A DNA stretch of 64,000 nt. It comes from Oscillospiraceae bacterium (GTDB taxonomy: Bacteria > Bacillota > Clostridia > Oscillospirales > Acutalibacteraceae). The DNA lies in the NCBI GenBank assembly GCA_031266365.1, contig JAISBE010000017.1, forward strand, positions 1-64,000. Direction: 5' to 3'. Position 1 is the stretch's first letter. The number at the start of each line of letters is the position of its first letter. The position numbers and the translations under genes were made by a program. Positions 54,287 to 63,885 of this stretch are shown here, piece by piece. Below the pieces are notes generated by a model. The model had not been told where the DNA came from. It worked only from the letters and a program-made list of their open reading frames with translations, and searched no databases.

Positions 54287-54317
54287 AAACAGATGAAAAT
54301 TTACTCATCTGTTTTTT
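54287..54317 (+). terminator. rpmF terminator
   Basis: Perfect 10-bp stem AAACAGATGA (54287-54296) with TCATCTGTTT (54305-54314), followed by a T-run. Confidence 0.9.
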
Positions 54318-54458
54318 TACATTCTCGACTTAAATCAGCCCTTAAATGTGCAAAAATTTGATGCGCAGGCACAATTTTGTTAAGCGGTTGCTACTCTATC
54401 ACCCATCTATTCAAATTACATAAAAAAACAAGAAAAAGAGTTGATTAATAGAAAAATT

Positions 54459-55574
54459 ATGTTAAATTTTGATAATTTAATAAAAAAAAAGCAATATAAT
54501 ATAAAAGGAATTACAAAGCGCTGGCTTATAAATTGTTTTGGACTGATTTTAATAGTTTTATTGGCAATAGAATTTGCTATTTCTTTTGTTATAAAAGCTT
54601 TTTTTTATGATGAAATGCCAAAATCTATAATTTCATGGGCAGGAGAATCAGCGGAAAAAACTATATATTTTCTCGTGGCAACTGTTTTCATCGGCGGAAT
54701 TTTGATTGCATTTTTAGTCGGTATATCTAATTTTTATTTTATAAAATCTATTATAAATCCAATAAAACACATAGGTGAAATCGCGAAACAGATTGCACAA
54801 GGAGATTTTGATATAAAAATAGAAAAGCGGTTCGATGATGAAGTAGGTGAACTCTGCGATGCAATCAACTATATGGCAGCAGAATTGCGCAACTCCGAAA
54901 AGATGAAAAACGACTTCATTTCCTCAATTTCTCATGAACTTAGAACCCCTCTCACGGCGATAAAAGGCTGGGCCGAAACAATACATTTAAGCAGTGAACC
55001 GGACGCCGAAGTGAATAAAAAAGGCATGTATGTTATCACGCGCGAAGCTGAGCGTTTATGCGGAATAGTGGAGGAGCTTTTAGATTTTTCAAGCATCCAG
55101 AATGGCCGCATGACAATGATGATGGACAAGATTGACCTTTTAGCTGAGCTCACTGAGGCGGTTTATATATTCCGAAATAGGACGGAAAATCAAAAAAAAC
55201 ATCTACTCTATGCAGAACCTAGTTCACTTTCGCTAGTTATGGGCGATAAAAACCGCCTGCGCCAAGTTTTTATAAACGTTATAGATAATGCGCTCAAATA
55301 CACTTCTGAAGGCGGGATAGTAAACGTTTCGGTGACGCAAACCGACAATTATATAAGCGTTAACGTCAGCGACAACGGCTGCGGCATACCGGCTATCCAT
55401 CTTCCAAAAGTTAAGGATAAATTTTATAAGGCCAATCAAACGCAGATAGGCGCAGGAATAGGTTTGGCACTAGCAGATGAAATCGTGAATATGCACGGCG
55501 GCGACCTCACTATCGTCAGCGAGGAAAATGTCGGCACAACTGTTACTATATCGCTTCCGGCACTCATAGAATAA
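54459..55574 (+). CDS. Sensor histidine kinase
   Basis: Membrane kinase of about 371 aa. Two transmembrane helices (about 24-45 and 68-95) flank a short external loop of some 25 residues. HAMP comes next (NPIKHIGEIAKQIAQGDFDI), then the H-box SSISHELRTPLTAIKG and the ATPase motifs NRLRQVFINVIDNALKY, DNGCGIP and GAGIGLALADEIV. No response regulator is adjacent, so it is an orphan kinase here. The ATG at 54459 is preferred over a TTG at 54441; neither has strong ribosome-binding support. Its last codons are duplicated at 59699-59710. Confidence 0.9.
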   Translation: MLNFDNLIKKKQYNIKGITKRWLINCFGLILIVLLAIEFAISFVIKAFFYDEMPKSIISWAGESAEKTIYFLVATVFIGGILIAFLVGISNFYFIKSIINPIKHIGEIAKQIAQGDFDIKIEKRFDDEVGELCDAINYMAAELRNSEKMKNDFISSISHELRTPLTAIKGWAETIHLSSEPDAEVNKKGMYVITREAERLCGIVEELLDFSSIQNGRMTMMMDKIDLLAELTEAVYIFRNRTENQKKHLLYAEPSSLSLVMGDKNRLRQVFINVIDNALKYTSEGGIVNVSVTQTDNYISVNVSDNGCGIPAIHLPKVKDKFYKANQTQIGAGIGLALADEIVNMHGGDLTIVSEENVGTTVTISLPALIE

Positions 55575-55602
55575 TAAAAAGCAAAAATTAATCAAAAACA
55601 AC

Positions 55603-55631
55603 TTGACAAGTATTTATAATTGTGATAAAAT
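55603..55631 (+). promoter_or_regulatory. Promoter of the secreted-cassette cluster
   Basis: TTGACA (55603-55608) and TAAAAT (55626-55631), 17 bp apart, just after the histidine kinase. An almost identical copy lies at 59739-59767. Confidence 0.8.
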
Positions 55632-55716
55632 CAATTTATAATTATTTTCGCAGTCATTGATGTTTAAATAATTTGAATTTTTAAATTTATATTTTATACC
55701 GAAAGGAAGTAATCTT

Positions 55717-56259
55717 ATGAAATCTACAGCTAAAAAATTTATGTCACTTACCTTTGCTGCCGCCCTGGCCGCGGCGGCACTGCCACACACGGCGGTTGGT
55801 GCAGTTAAACCAAATCCTTTTTTAACAAAAGTGAGTGAATCAGCTACCAGTATGACACTTGATATTTACATACCTCCCAACGAGTTCAACCCCGAGCATC
55901 GCGGGAACAACCACATCTTACGTCCCATCTGCTGCGATATCAACCTGCCACAAGCAAACCTCGAAGTGCTGAGCGTGAGCCCTCCAGGGACGCTCCACAT
56001 TGATAACCCCGATCCGCGCGATCCACACACGTGGTACAGGAGTGCCTATGGCGAGTGGCGGTGCAACGAGGAAGTGCGCGCGCAACTGAGATTCTCCTGC
56101 ACGAAGGAAGGGCTAGTTGAGCAGGAGTCGTTGGCGTCGACGCACGTGAGCCGCGTCTCTGAGAGGACTGGAGTGGTAGAGATCTACGGTTTCGAATGGA
56201 GCGGGCGTGGTAAGGGGAGATACGTAGGGGACGTATATATAATAGGTACGGGGGTATAG
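55717..56259 (+). CDS. Secreted cassette protein 1
   Basis: Protein of 180 aa. The signal peptide MKSTAKKFMSLTFAAALAAA ends near TAVGA. The mature part (about 150 aa) has a beta-rich look (ATSMTLDIYI, VEIYGFEWSG) and CDINLPQANLEVL, which corresponds to the CDPTLSQAALDVKV region of the other group B members. The ribosome-binding site GAAAGGAAG and about 35 bp before it are shared with every gene in the cluster. No known domain recognised. Confidence 0.75.
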   Translation: MKSTAKKFMSLTFAAALAAAALPHTAVGAVKPNPFLTKVSESATSMTLDIYIPPNEFNPEHRGNNHILRPICCDINLPQANLEVLSVSPPGTLHIDNPDPRDPHTWYRSAYGEWRCNEEVRAQLRFSCTKEGLVEQESLASTHVSRVSERTGVVEIYGFEWSGRGKGRYVGDVYIIGTGV

Positions 56260-56338
56260 AGAACGTCCCATGATCCTGCCAAAGTGATAAGTAAAGTAAA
56301 TCTCCGAGATAACCGGCTATGGCTAGAGTGAGCTGCAC

Positions 56339-56365
56339 GCATTATGGCGCGACGTGCCATAATGC
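56339..56365. repeat. Perfect 10-bp inverted repeat
   Basis: GCATTATGGC (56339-56348) and GCCATAATGC (56356-56365) around a 7-nt loop, 80 bp after the first cassette gene. No T-tract follows. It lies in a 350-bp gap (56260-56612) that may hold the remains of a lost paralog. Confidence 0.8.
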
Positions 56366-56612
56366 ACGGGAATGGACACTGTCAATCATTACTGAATCGA
56401 CTAGCAAAACGTCTCAAAGGAACTCGTATAACTTTCAATGCGAAAGAAATACCGACGTATATCGCTGTGCACCCCCTCTCTTGGACCGAGGAACCGAATC
56501 TCAAGCAATAAACAGCATTGCACTGATTGCGCACCAATTGGTGAAGTGCCCGTTAATTAAGAAGTGCTCGAACTTTTTAAATTTATATTTTATACCGAAA
56601 GGAAGCAATTCT

Positions 56613-57167
56613 ATGAAATCTACAGCGAAAAAATTTATGTCACTTACCTTTGCAGCCGCCGTGGCCGCAGCAACCCTGCTACACACGGCGAATCTAGCGG
56701 CGGCCCTAACTGTTGAAGTAGTAGATAAGAGCCCTACATATATAAAGGTTAGTGTTAAGGCGAAAGGCGATCCTGGAGCAGCGCGCGGCGCCACGCACGA
56801 GTGCATAGCGCGGTTGTATGATCCGGAACTACATAACACTGCCCTGAACGTGCACGTGGAGAACCCCGACTGTGTGGAAACTAAACCCCGTGCACAGTAC
56901 AACGTTGTGTGCCATAAATGGGTTGAAGCCTGCGTTCGAACGGCGGCAACCAACGACTTAAATGCTGAAGTGACCTTCCACTTCGCCGGGACAATGGGGC
57001 ACACGACGTTAAGGCGCGCGGAGGTGGAACAGTCAGTGTGGTGGCAACCCTGGCCAAGTCAACACGGCTACACTACCCGATTAATCTCTGATGGCCTGGG
57101 GACTCGAACGACCCAGGGCCCTCCTGTGGGGGGGTACTTTAGAACGGCATGGTGGACAAACCGTTGA
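56613..57167 (+). CDS. Secreted cassette protein 2
   Basis: Protein of 184 aa starting MKSTAKKFMSLTFAAAVAAA; cleavage likely near NLAAA. Group B mature part: KSPTYIKVSVKAKGDPGAAR, LYDPELHNTALNVHVENP, then DLNAEVTFHFAG. Cysteines at ECIARL, DCVET and VCHKWVEAC could pair outside the cell. The start at 56613 is set by GAAAGGAAG and by the shared signal peptide; the frame itself is open further upstream. Confidence 0.75.
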   Translation: MKSTAKKFMSLTFAAAVAAATLLHTANLAAALTVEVVDKSPTYIKVSVKAKGDPGAARGATHECIARLYDPELHNTALNVHVENPDCVETKPRAQYNVVCHKWVEACVRTAATNDLNAEVTFHFAGTMGHTTLRRAEVEQSVWWQPWPSQHGYTTRLISDGLGTRTTQGPPVGGYFRTAWWTNR

Positions 57168-57220
57168 TGAAGTGCTCTAAATCTTTAAGTTTATATTTTA
57201 TACTGCAAAGAAGTAATTTT

Positions 57221-57763
57221 ATGAAATCTATGGCTAAAAAATTTATATCGCTTGTCTTTGTGGCCGCCTTAGGCGCAGCAACACTGCAACTAAGAAGCAC
57301 CGTTTTCGCAGATGACCCCACTATAACAGTAACTAATATCGCCCCGACGCGTCTCACGGTTCGTATTGACAAGGGGCCTTACACGGGGAAACCATACGCT
57401 CAGTACGAGTACGAAGCAACCTTATGTGATCCGACATTAAGTCAGGCTGCCCTCGACGTGAAAGTGGAAAACCCTGGCTACGTGGAAACTACCCAAGGAC
57501 TAACGCGCAACAAACGGGGCTCGGAATGGCTTCAAGCGCGATGGCTAACAAACGCGCGCAATGGCTTACAAGCTGAACTTACCTTCCAGTTTAGCGCACC
57601 AGTGCATGAGAACCCGGCTACGTACGCGAAATTGGCATGATCTACGTGGGACGGCCCATACCCATGCAAAGTCGGCTTAACAAGAATCTTACGCTTCGAT
57701 GGCCGAGGGATAACCATTAAGACGGCGGCGGGAAAGAAGATGTACCAGCGCACCAATTGGTGA
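57221..57763 (+). pseudogene. Secreted cassette protein 3, interrupted by TGA
   Basis: A 181-codon frame with signal peptide MKSMAKKFISLVFVAALGAA and a group B mature part. It is stopped by TGA at 57638-57640 (codon 140). Beyond it the frame stays open to 57763 and matches the copy at 59051 (PYPCKVGLTRILRFDG against PYPCNIGDTTILRFDA). The ribosome-binding site is weaker (CAAAGAAG instead of GAAAGGAAG), another sign of decay. A 139-aa truncated protein might still be made and exported. Confidence 0.75.
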
Positions 57764-57831
57764 CGTGCCCGTTAATTAAGAAGTGCTCGAACTTTTTAAA
57801 TTTATATTTTATACCGAAAGGAAGTAATTTT

Positions 57832-58410
57832 ATGAAATCTATAGCGAAAAAACTTATGTCACTTACCTTTGCGGCCGCCTTGGCCGCGGCGGCCCTCCAA
57901 CTACAAACCGCGGTTTTTGCAGATACGATCAATGCTGCTGGTACGACCACTTTTACAATCGTAAACGAAACGGAATGCTCGGTGGAGGTCCTAGTGCACC
58001 ACGACGGGGAACCGCACGCGCCGCCGGACTGGACGACGTCCTGCTCAATAAGACAGGGCACAACTGCGCAACGTCCGGGCGAAAGCCGAGGAGGACCGCT
58101 CGAGGTGATTTGCGACATGCACCACTTCGTCATGAGACGGGGCGGAGAGCACCACGACCACTTCTACGGGGTCATTGAGAAGATACAGGAGGCTGACGCA
58201 TCCATGAGTGCACGAAAAACTTGGGATGCAACCGTATCGTTTAACCTCGACGAAGACACACGAACCGGGAAACCAGGTTCCTGTAGTCACGGACACATAG
58301 TTGTGAGGGTCGGTCCGCGGGCGGCAACAAGACGCGTGCGCGAAGGCAGGCGAGAGGAGTTTTCCTGGCGCGGTGCAGAAACCGCACATACACGCACCTT
58401 AAATTTTTAA
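57832..58410 (+). CDS. Secreted cassette protein 4 (group A)
   Basis: Protein of 192 aa. Signal peptide MKSIAKKLMSLTFAAALAAA, cleavage likely after VFA. The mature part differs from group B: TTTFTIVNETECSVEVLVHH, a His/Arg-rich middle (HHFVMRRGGEHHDHFYGVIE), then TWDATVSFNLDEDTRTG and IVVRVGP. It is a close paralog of the gene at 59854. Its upstream sequence and signal peptide match the group B genes, so different mature domains share one export cassette. Confidence 0.78.
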   Translation: MKSIAKKLMSLTFAAALAAAALQLQTAVFADTINAAGTTTFTIVNETECSVEVLVHHDGEPHAPPDWTTSCSIRQGTTAQRPGESRGGPLEVICDMHHFVMRRGGEHHDHFYGVIEKIQEADASMSARKTWDATVSFNLDEDTRTGKPGSCSHGHIVVRVGPRAATRRVREGRREEFSWRGAETAHTRTLNF

Positions 58411-58442
58411 ATTTATATTTTATACCGAAAGGAAGTAATTTT

Positions 58443-58994
58443 ATGAAATCTACAGCGAAAAAACTTATGTCCCTCGTCTTTGCCGCCGCCCTGGCCGCGG
58501 CGCCCATAACACAATGCAACGCGATTCGACCGTTCTACGACCCCCCGCAGGTTACGGACCGGACAGCCAGTAGTATAACATTTGAATTCCGGGTGGGTGA
58601 GGGGCCTTGGATAGAGCCCGGGGCGACCTGGGAGTTCGCAGCATATATAGTAGATCCGAATCCCGCTCAAGCACACCTCGACGTGCGAACGGATGCACAT
58701 CACACCGAAAGGATCACCAAACCGAGTATTACATCCGAAGGCGGCGACATCGAAATAGGGATGGCCGGAAAAAGTGACGCTGCGAAGGGTTTACATGCAA
58801 CGGTGACCTACAATTTCAGCGGACCACTGCAAAGTGACGACGGCAAGTGGGCGACGTTGACCGTGCAATTCTGGTCAGGGACACGGCCACAACCGCGATG
58901 CTTCGCATACAAGCTAACCTGCATTGGAGGAAACACAACGCTCACAGAGGTGACACGCCAACCCGAGCGGCGAGCGTGGAAGTGCGACCGTTAA
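58443..58994 (+). CDS. Secreted cassette protein 5 (group B)
   Basis: Protein of 183 aa. Signal peptide MKSTAKKLMSLVFAAALAAA, cleaved near CNA. The mature region TASSITFEFRVGEGPWIEPG, VDPNPAQAHLDV and GLHATVTYNFSGPL keeps the group B plan but diverges strongly from its neighbours in sequence. The gene begins 32 bp after the previous stop, so the shared upstream block alone separates them. Confidence 0.77.
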   Translation: MKSTAKKLMSLVFAAALAAAPITQCNAIRPFYDPPQVTDRTASSITFEFRVGEGPWIEPGATWEFAAYIVDPNPAQAHLDVRTDAHHTERITKPSITSEGGDIEIGMAGKSDAAKGLHATVTYNFSGPLQSDDGKWATLTVQFWSGTRPQPRCFAYKLTCIGGNTTLTEVTRQPERRAWKCDR

Positions 58995-59050
58995 TTAAAA
59001 GGTGCTCGAACTTTTTAAATTTATATTTTATACCGAAAGGAAGTAATCTT

Positions 59051-59594
59051 ATGAACTCTACAGCTAAAAAACTTATGTCACGTACCTTTGCTGCCACCTT
59101 GGACGCAGCAACACTGCAACTAAGAAGCACCGTTTTCGCAGATGACCCCACAATAAAAGTAACGAATAGAACCCAGACGCGACTAACGGTACGTATTGAC
59201 AAGGGGCCTTACACGGGGAAAACCATAGGCTCAGTACGAGTACGACGCCACCTTATATGATCCGAACATAAGTAACGCTTCCCTCGACGTGAAAGTGGAA
59301 AACCCTGGCTACGTGGAAACTACGCACAGCCTGGAGTGCAATGATCGTGGCGACGAATGGCTTCAAGCTCGCGGGCTAACAAACGCGCGCAATGGCTTAC
59401 ACGCTGAACTTACCTTCCAGTTTAGCGCACCAGTGTCGGAACACCCGGCTATGGGCGCGGTATTGGCAGTGTCTTGGTGGGAAAAGCCATACCCATGCAA
59501 CATCGGCGACACAACGATCTTACGCTTCGATGCCCACGGGACTCTAACGAGGCTTCACCACGGTGGATTCGGGTTCACGCGCAGCGATTGGTGA
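59051..59594 (+). pseudogene. Secreted cassette protein 6, frameshifted
   Basis: Starts MNSTAKKLMSRTFAATLDAA and resembles cassette 3 closely. An extra A in the run at 59219-59222 shifts the frame, and in the restored frame a TAG sits at about 59226-59228 where cassette 3 has TAC. After that it is open again to 59594, with DVKVENPGYVETTH and PYPCNIGDTTILRF. Two independent lesions indicate a pseudogene rather than a sequencing slip. Confidence 0.8.
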
Positions 59595-59662
59595 AGTGAC
59601 CGTGAATTAAGAAATGCTCGAACTTTTTAAATTTATATTTTATATTGAAAGGAAGTAATTTT

Positions 59663-59710
59663 ATAAAATCTATGGCTAAAAAATTTATGTCACTTACTCT
59701 AATAGAATAA
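59663..59710 (+). pseudogene. Duplication scar joining a cassette start to the kinase 3' end
   Basis: A cassette start (upstream block and GAAAGGAAG intact, but start codon ATG changed to ATA) runs for 12 codons. It then joins sequence identical to the end of the histidine kinase gene (ATAGAATAATAAAAAGC, compare 55566 onward). The promoter region follows again. It marks the junction of an unequal recombination. Confidence 0.8.
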
Positions 59711-59738
59711 TAAAAAGCAGAAATTAATCAAAAACAAC

Positions 59739-59767
59739 TTGACAAGTATTTATAATTGTGATAAAAT
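59739..59767 (+). promoter_or_regulatory. Duplicated secreted-cassette promoter
   Basis: TTGACA (59739-59744) and TAAAAT (59762-59767) with a 17-bp spacer. It is nearly identical to 55603-55631, including flanks down to the start codon of the next gene. Confidence 0.8.
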
Positions 59768-59853
59768 TACTCTATAATTATTTACGCAGTCATTGATGTT
59801 TAAATAATTTGAATTTTTAAATTTATATTTTTATACCGAAAGGAAGTAATCTT

Positions 59854-60423
59854 ATGAAATCTACAGCTAAAAAACTTATGTCACTTACCTTTGCTGCCAC
59901 CGTGGCCGCGGCGGCACTGCAACTACAAACCGCAGTTTTTGCAGATCCGATCAATGCTGCTGGTACGACCACTTTTACAATCGAAAACGAAACGGAACGC
60001 TCGGTGGAGGTCGTAGTGCACCACGAAGGGGACCCTAAAGCACCGCCGGACTGGACGGCATCCTGCTCAGTACGACAGGGCACAACTGCGCAAACAACAC
60101 CCGCCCGCCGCGGCGGAATCCTCACGGTGATTTGCGACAAGCACGCCTTGGTCATAGACCGGGGCGGAGAGCTCCCCAACCACTTCTACGGGGTAATTGA
60201 GAAGATGCAGGACGCTGACGCAACCATGAGTGCACAAAAAACTTGGGATGCAACCGTAACATTTAACCTCGACGAAGAAGCACGTACCGGGAGACCGGGT
60301 TCCTATAGTTACGGGTCCATCGTTGTGAGGGTCGGTCCGCCGGTGGAGAAAGCGCGCGGGGGCGAACGCACAGGAGAGGACTTTTACTGGCGCGGTAAAG
60401 ACACCGCGAAGATACGCACCTGA
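59854..60423 (+). CDS. Secreted cassette protein 7 (group A)
   Basis: Protein of 189 aa. Signal peptide MKSTAKKLMSLTFAATVAAA, cleavage likely after VFA. Close paralog of the gene at 57832, sharing INAAGTTTFTIENETE, DWTASCSVRQGTTAQ, TWDATVTFNLDEEARTG and IVVRVGPP. Its differences cluster in the middle His/Arg-rich part and the C-terminus. It lies under the duplicated promoter and ends the cluster. Confidence 0.78.
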   Translation: MKSTAKKLMSLTFAATVAAAALQLQTAVFADPINAAGTTTFTIENETERSVEVVVHHEGDPKAPPDWTASCSVRQGTTAQTTPARRGGILTVICDKHALVIDRGGELPNHFYGVIEKMQDADATMSAQKTWDATVTFNLDEEARTGRPGSYSYGSIVVRVGPPVEKARGGERTGEDFYWRGKDTAKIRT

Positions 60424-60460
60424 AATTTTTAAATTTATATTTTATGTAGTAAAATCACAG

Positions 60461-61777
60461 CTATCTATTTGTTAACGAAAAACCCGGCTTTTCCAGCAAA
60501 GCAAACATATTTTTTTTATAACTTTCAACACCGGGCTGGTCAAATGGGTTAGTGCCCATGGTATAGCCGGAAATAGCACAAGCTTTTTCAAAGAAATAAA
60601 CTAAATAACCCAATGTATCTTCGGAAACATCTGGAAGATGTAGCACAACATTGGGTACCCCACCATCGGTGTGAGCGATGACCGTTCCCTCAAAGGCTTT
60701 TTGATTTACATAGCTCATTGTTTTACCTGCCAAAAAATTAAGCCCATCCATATTTTGCGGATCTTCTTTGATAATTATATCCTGTTTTACGTTATCTAAA
60801 AATAGCACCGTTTCAAATATATTTCTGCTGCCGTCTTGAATCAATTGTCCCATAGAGTGAAGGTCCGTGGAAAAAATTACGGATGCAAGGAAAACCCCTT
60901 TTTGGTCCTTTCCTTCGCTTTCTCCAAACAGTTGTTTAAACCATTCGCTCATTAAGGCAAATCGCGGTTCATAGCTCGCCAGTATTTCTATTAATTTCCC
61001 TTTTCGAAATAAAATATTTCTAATAGCAGCATATTTATAGCAAATATTAAAGTCTATTCTATCATCAAGGAAATCATCGTGAGCTTTGGCAGCTCCTTCC
61101 ATAATATTTAAAATATCCGCGCCGCTAACAGCAATTGGCAATAGGCCCACCGGTGTCAACACCGAATAACGCCCACCGATATTTTCTGGAATCACGAATG
61201 TTTCATATCCTTCATCATCTGCTAATTTTTTTAGGGTACCTTTAGCTCGGTCTGTTGTGCAGTAAATGCGCTTACTAGCCTCTTCCTTGCCATATTGATT
61301 TTCTAAAAACTCCCTGAATACCTTAAAAGCAATCGCAGGTTCTGTGGTAGTTCCAGATTTAGAAATCACGTTTATTGAAACGCGTTTACCTTCACATAGC
61401 TTTAAAGTTTCCGATAAAGCCATCGGGCTTATACTGTTGCCGATAAAATAGATGCTAGGCGTTTTTTTGGGGAGGCTATTGTAATTTTGAGAGCTCAAGA
61501 ATTCAATTGCTGCTCTTGCGCCCAAATAGGATCCTCCTATACCTATCACCACGAAAACATCGGTATCCTCCTGGATCTTTTTTGCAGCATCGAGTATGCT
61601 TTGAAATTCTTGTTTATTATAGTTTTTAGGCAATTGGAGCCATCCGGTGTAGTCGCTGCCGAGCCCGTGCCCAGAGTGCAGTAGCTCGTGAGCGGTTTTA
61701 ATTTGAGGGGCGATACCATAATATTCTCTAGGGTTAATAAAATCGTTTAAATATTTATCTTCTAGCTTAATTTTCAT
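60461..61777 (-). CDS. pgi: Glucose-6-phosphate isomerase
   Basis: Interconverts glucose 6-phosphate and fructose 6-phosphate; 438 aa, the shorter Firmicutes form. Motifs: [47 protein letters not shown] and the late [11 protein letters not shown]. The ATG at 61777 follows TGGAGG with 6 bp spacing; the frame is open 24 bp further upstream. Confidence 0.96.
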   Translation of the reverse strand: MKIKLEDKYLNDFINPREYYGIAPQIKTAHELLHSGHGLGSDYTGWLQLPKNYNKQEFQSILDAAKKIQEDTDVFVVIGIGGSYLGARAAIEFLSSQNYNSLPKKTPSIYFIGNSISPMALSETLKLCEGKRVSINVISKSGTTTEPAIAFKVFREFLENQYGKEEASKRIYCTTDRAKGTLKKLADDEGYETFVIPENIGGRYSVLTPVGLLPIAVSGADILNIMEGAAKAHDDFLDDRIDFNICYKYAAIRNILFRKGKLIEILASYEPRFALMSEWFKQLFGESEGKDQKGVFLASVIFSTDLHSMGQLIQDGSRNIFETVLFLDNVKQDIIIKEDPQNMDGLNFLAGKTMSYVNQKAFEGTVIAHTDGGVPNVVLHLPDVSEDTLGYLVYFFEKACAISGYTMGTNPFDQPGVESYKKNMFALLEKPGFSLTNR

Positions 61778-61991
61778 GTTAACCTCCATTATCTTACACA
61801 ATTTAGTCTAAATTTTAACATTTTTTATGCAAATATGATTTATTTTGTTGTTTATCTATCCCCTTTATTCCAATTATAGCATATAAATCTTTACTTAGCA
61901 CAATTTATTTAAAAATAAATTATATTGTTTTGCTAAGTGTTATTTATGTGATAAAAATCTTTCCAGATTAAAACCTTAAATTATAATAAAT

Positions 61992-63800
61992 TTATTCGTC
62001 TAACCTTAAAACTGCCGTGAAGGCATCTTGCGGAATTTCGACCGAACCGATTTGACGCATTCTTTTTTTCCCCTTTTTTTGCTTTTCTAGGAGTTTTTTC
62101 TTTCGGGTTATATCTCCCCCATAACACTTAGCCAACACATCCTTGCGCATAGCTTTAACAGTCTCTCTTGCAATTATTTTACCACCTATACAGCCCTGTA
62201 CCGGCACCTCGAATAGTTGGCGAGGGATTTTTTCCTTTAATTTTTCGCAAATTTTTCTGGCTCTTGCATAGGCTTTATCTGCATGTATGATAAACGAAAG
62301 TGCATCCACTATTTCCCCTGCCAGCATGATATCGAGCTTCACCAAATTTGCCTTGGTATATCCAGTTATCTCATAATCAAACGAAGCATAGCCGCTAGTT
62401 TTTGACTTTAAATTGTCTAGGAAATCATAAATAATTTCGTTTAAAGGAAGCTCATAATGTATATCCACTCTGGTTGAATCAAGATAATTTATATCCATAA
62501 ATTTCCCTCGCCGTTCCTGGCAAAGCTCCATGATATTGCCGATATATTCTGACGGGGCATAAATATGCGCATCTGTGATCGGCTCTTCGGTCCAATCTAT
62601 CAGTGAAGGGTTTGGGTAGTTTGTGGGGTTATCTATCGTGATCACTTCGCCATCGGTCTTTTTAAGCTTATACACCACACTCGGGGCAGTTGTCAGCACA
62701 TCCAGATTATATTCTCTTTCAAGCCTTTCCGAAATAATTTCCATGTGAAGCAATCCCAAAAACCCACATCTAAAGCCAAAACCAAGTGCCACCGATTTCT
62801 CTGCTTCAAAAGAAAGTGCCGCATCGTTGAGCTGCAATTTCTCTAGCGCTTCACGCAAATCACCGTACTTTGAGCCGTCGAGCGGATAAACACCACAAAA
62901 CACCATTGGCTGAACTTCCCTATATCCAGGAAGAGCTTCCTTCGCCGGCTTGTTTAAAAGGGTCACAGTATCCCCCACTCTAGCATCTGCCACGGCTTTT
63001 ATTGAAGCCGCAACATAACCCACTTCGCCAGCTTTTAGCTGCTCTTTTGGTTCAAGCGTTGCCGCACGCATCACTCCGCACTCCTGCACCACAAAGCTTG
63101 CCTGCGTCGCCATCAGTTTGATTTCATCGCCAACCTTTAATTGGCCATCCATTACGCGTATATAAATTACCACACCTTTGTAAGAATCATAGTAAGAGTC
63201 AAAAATTAAAGCCTTCAGAGCAGAATTTTGATTTCCTTTTGGATGAGGGATTTGCGTGACGATTTTTTCCAGCACGTCTTCTATATTTAATCCAACTTTT
63301 GCAGAAATTAATGGAATTTCATCTGCACTCAGGCCTATCACGTCTTCTATTTCAGCTTTAACACGCTCTGGGTTGGCACTCGGCAGGTCAATTTTATTTA
63401 TAACAGGCAAAATCTCAAGATTTGCATCCAAAGCAAGATAAGTATTAGCCAAAGTCTGCGCTTCTATACCCTGAGAAGCATCCACGACCAAAATAGCTCC
63501 CTCACAAGCCGCCAGCGAACGCGATACCTCATAATTAAAATCCACATGGCCAGGTGTATCTATTAAATTGAAGGTATAATCAACTCCATCTTTAGCTTTA
63601 TAGGAAAGCGTTACGGCGCGGGCTTTTATTGTTATGCCACGTTCCCTCTCGAGGTCCATGTTATCGAGCAGTTGATCTGCCATATCGCGCGCCGCTACAG
63701 ACTGTGTTTTTTCGAGAATGCGGTCTGCCAAGGTTGATTTTCCGTGATCTATATGTGCAATAATACAAAAATTTCTAATTGTTTGCTGAGAAATTGACAT
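61992..63800 (-). CDS. lepA: Elongation factor 4
   Basis: Ribosome-associated GTPase; 602 aa. G1 is [10 protein letters not shown]3 DTPGHVD and G4 NKID, and the typical C-terminal domain ends [20 protein letters not shown]. The ATG at 63800 follows GAGGTGGGG; an earlier in-frame codon at 63821 is less likely. The neighbourhood (lgt upstream) is ordinary. Confidence 0.97.
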   Translation of the reverse strand: MSISQQTIRNFCIIAHIDHGKSTLADRILEKTQSVAARDMADQLLDNMDLERERGITIKARAVTLSYKAKDGVDYTFNLIDTPGHVDFNYEVSRSLAACEGAILVVDASQGIEAQTLANTYLALDANLEILPVINKIDLPSANPERVKAEIEDVIGLSADEIPLISAKVGLNIEDVLEKIVTQIPHPKGNQNSALKALIFDSYYDSYKGVVIYIRVMDGQLKVGDEIKLMATQASFVVQECGVMRAATLEPKEQLKAGEVGYVAASIKAVADARVGDTVTLLNKPAKEALPGYREVQPMVFCGVYPLDGSKYGDLREALEKLQLNDAALSFEAEKSVALGFGFRCGFLGLLHMEIISERLEREYNLDVLTTAPSVVYKLKKTDGEVITIDNPTNYPNPSLIDWTEEPITDAHIYAPSEYIGNIMELCQERRGKFMDINYLDSTRVDIHYELPLNEIIYDFLDNLKSKTSGYASFDYEITGYTKANLVKLDIMLAGEIVDALSFIIHADKAYARARKICEKLKEKIPRQLFEVPVQGCIGGKIIARETVKAMRKDVLAKCYGGDITRKKKLLEKQKKGKKRMRQIGSVEIPQDAFTAVLRLDE

Positions 63801-63885
63801 TTCCCCACCTCTTTCTAGCAATAACGCGCTGATCGATATTTACAGTTGAATAAATTAAAATATTAAAAATCAATTTTTTTATTCA

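Noticed and set aside
57751..57763. Palindrome CACCAATTGGTG as an operator or recombination site in the secreted cluster
   Set aside because: It occurs at two cassette ends, where it overlaps the final codons (Thr-Asn-Trp-stop) or their remnant, so shared ancestry explains it. It is not present at every junction.
55717..60423. Phage or plasmid origin for the secreted cluster
   Set aside because: No integrase, structural, replication or mobilisation gene, and no tRNA or flanking direct repeat. The duplications are explained by homologous recombination between the shared upstream blocks.
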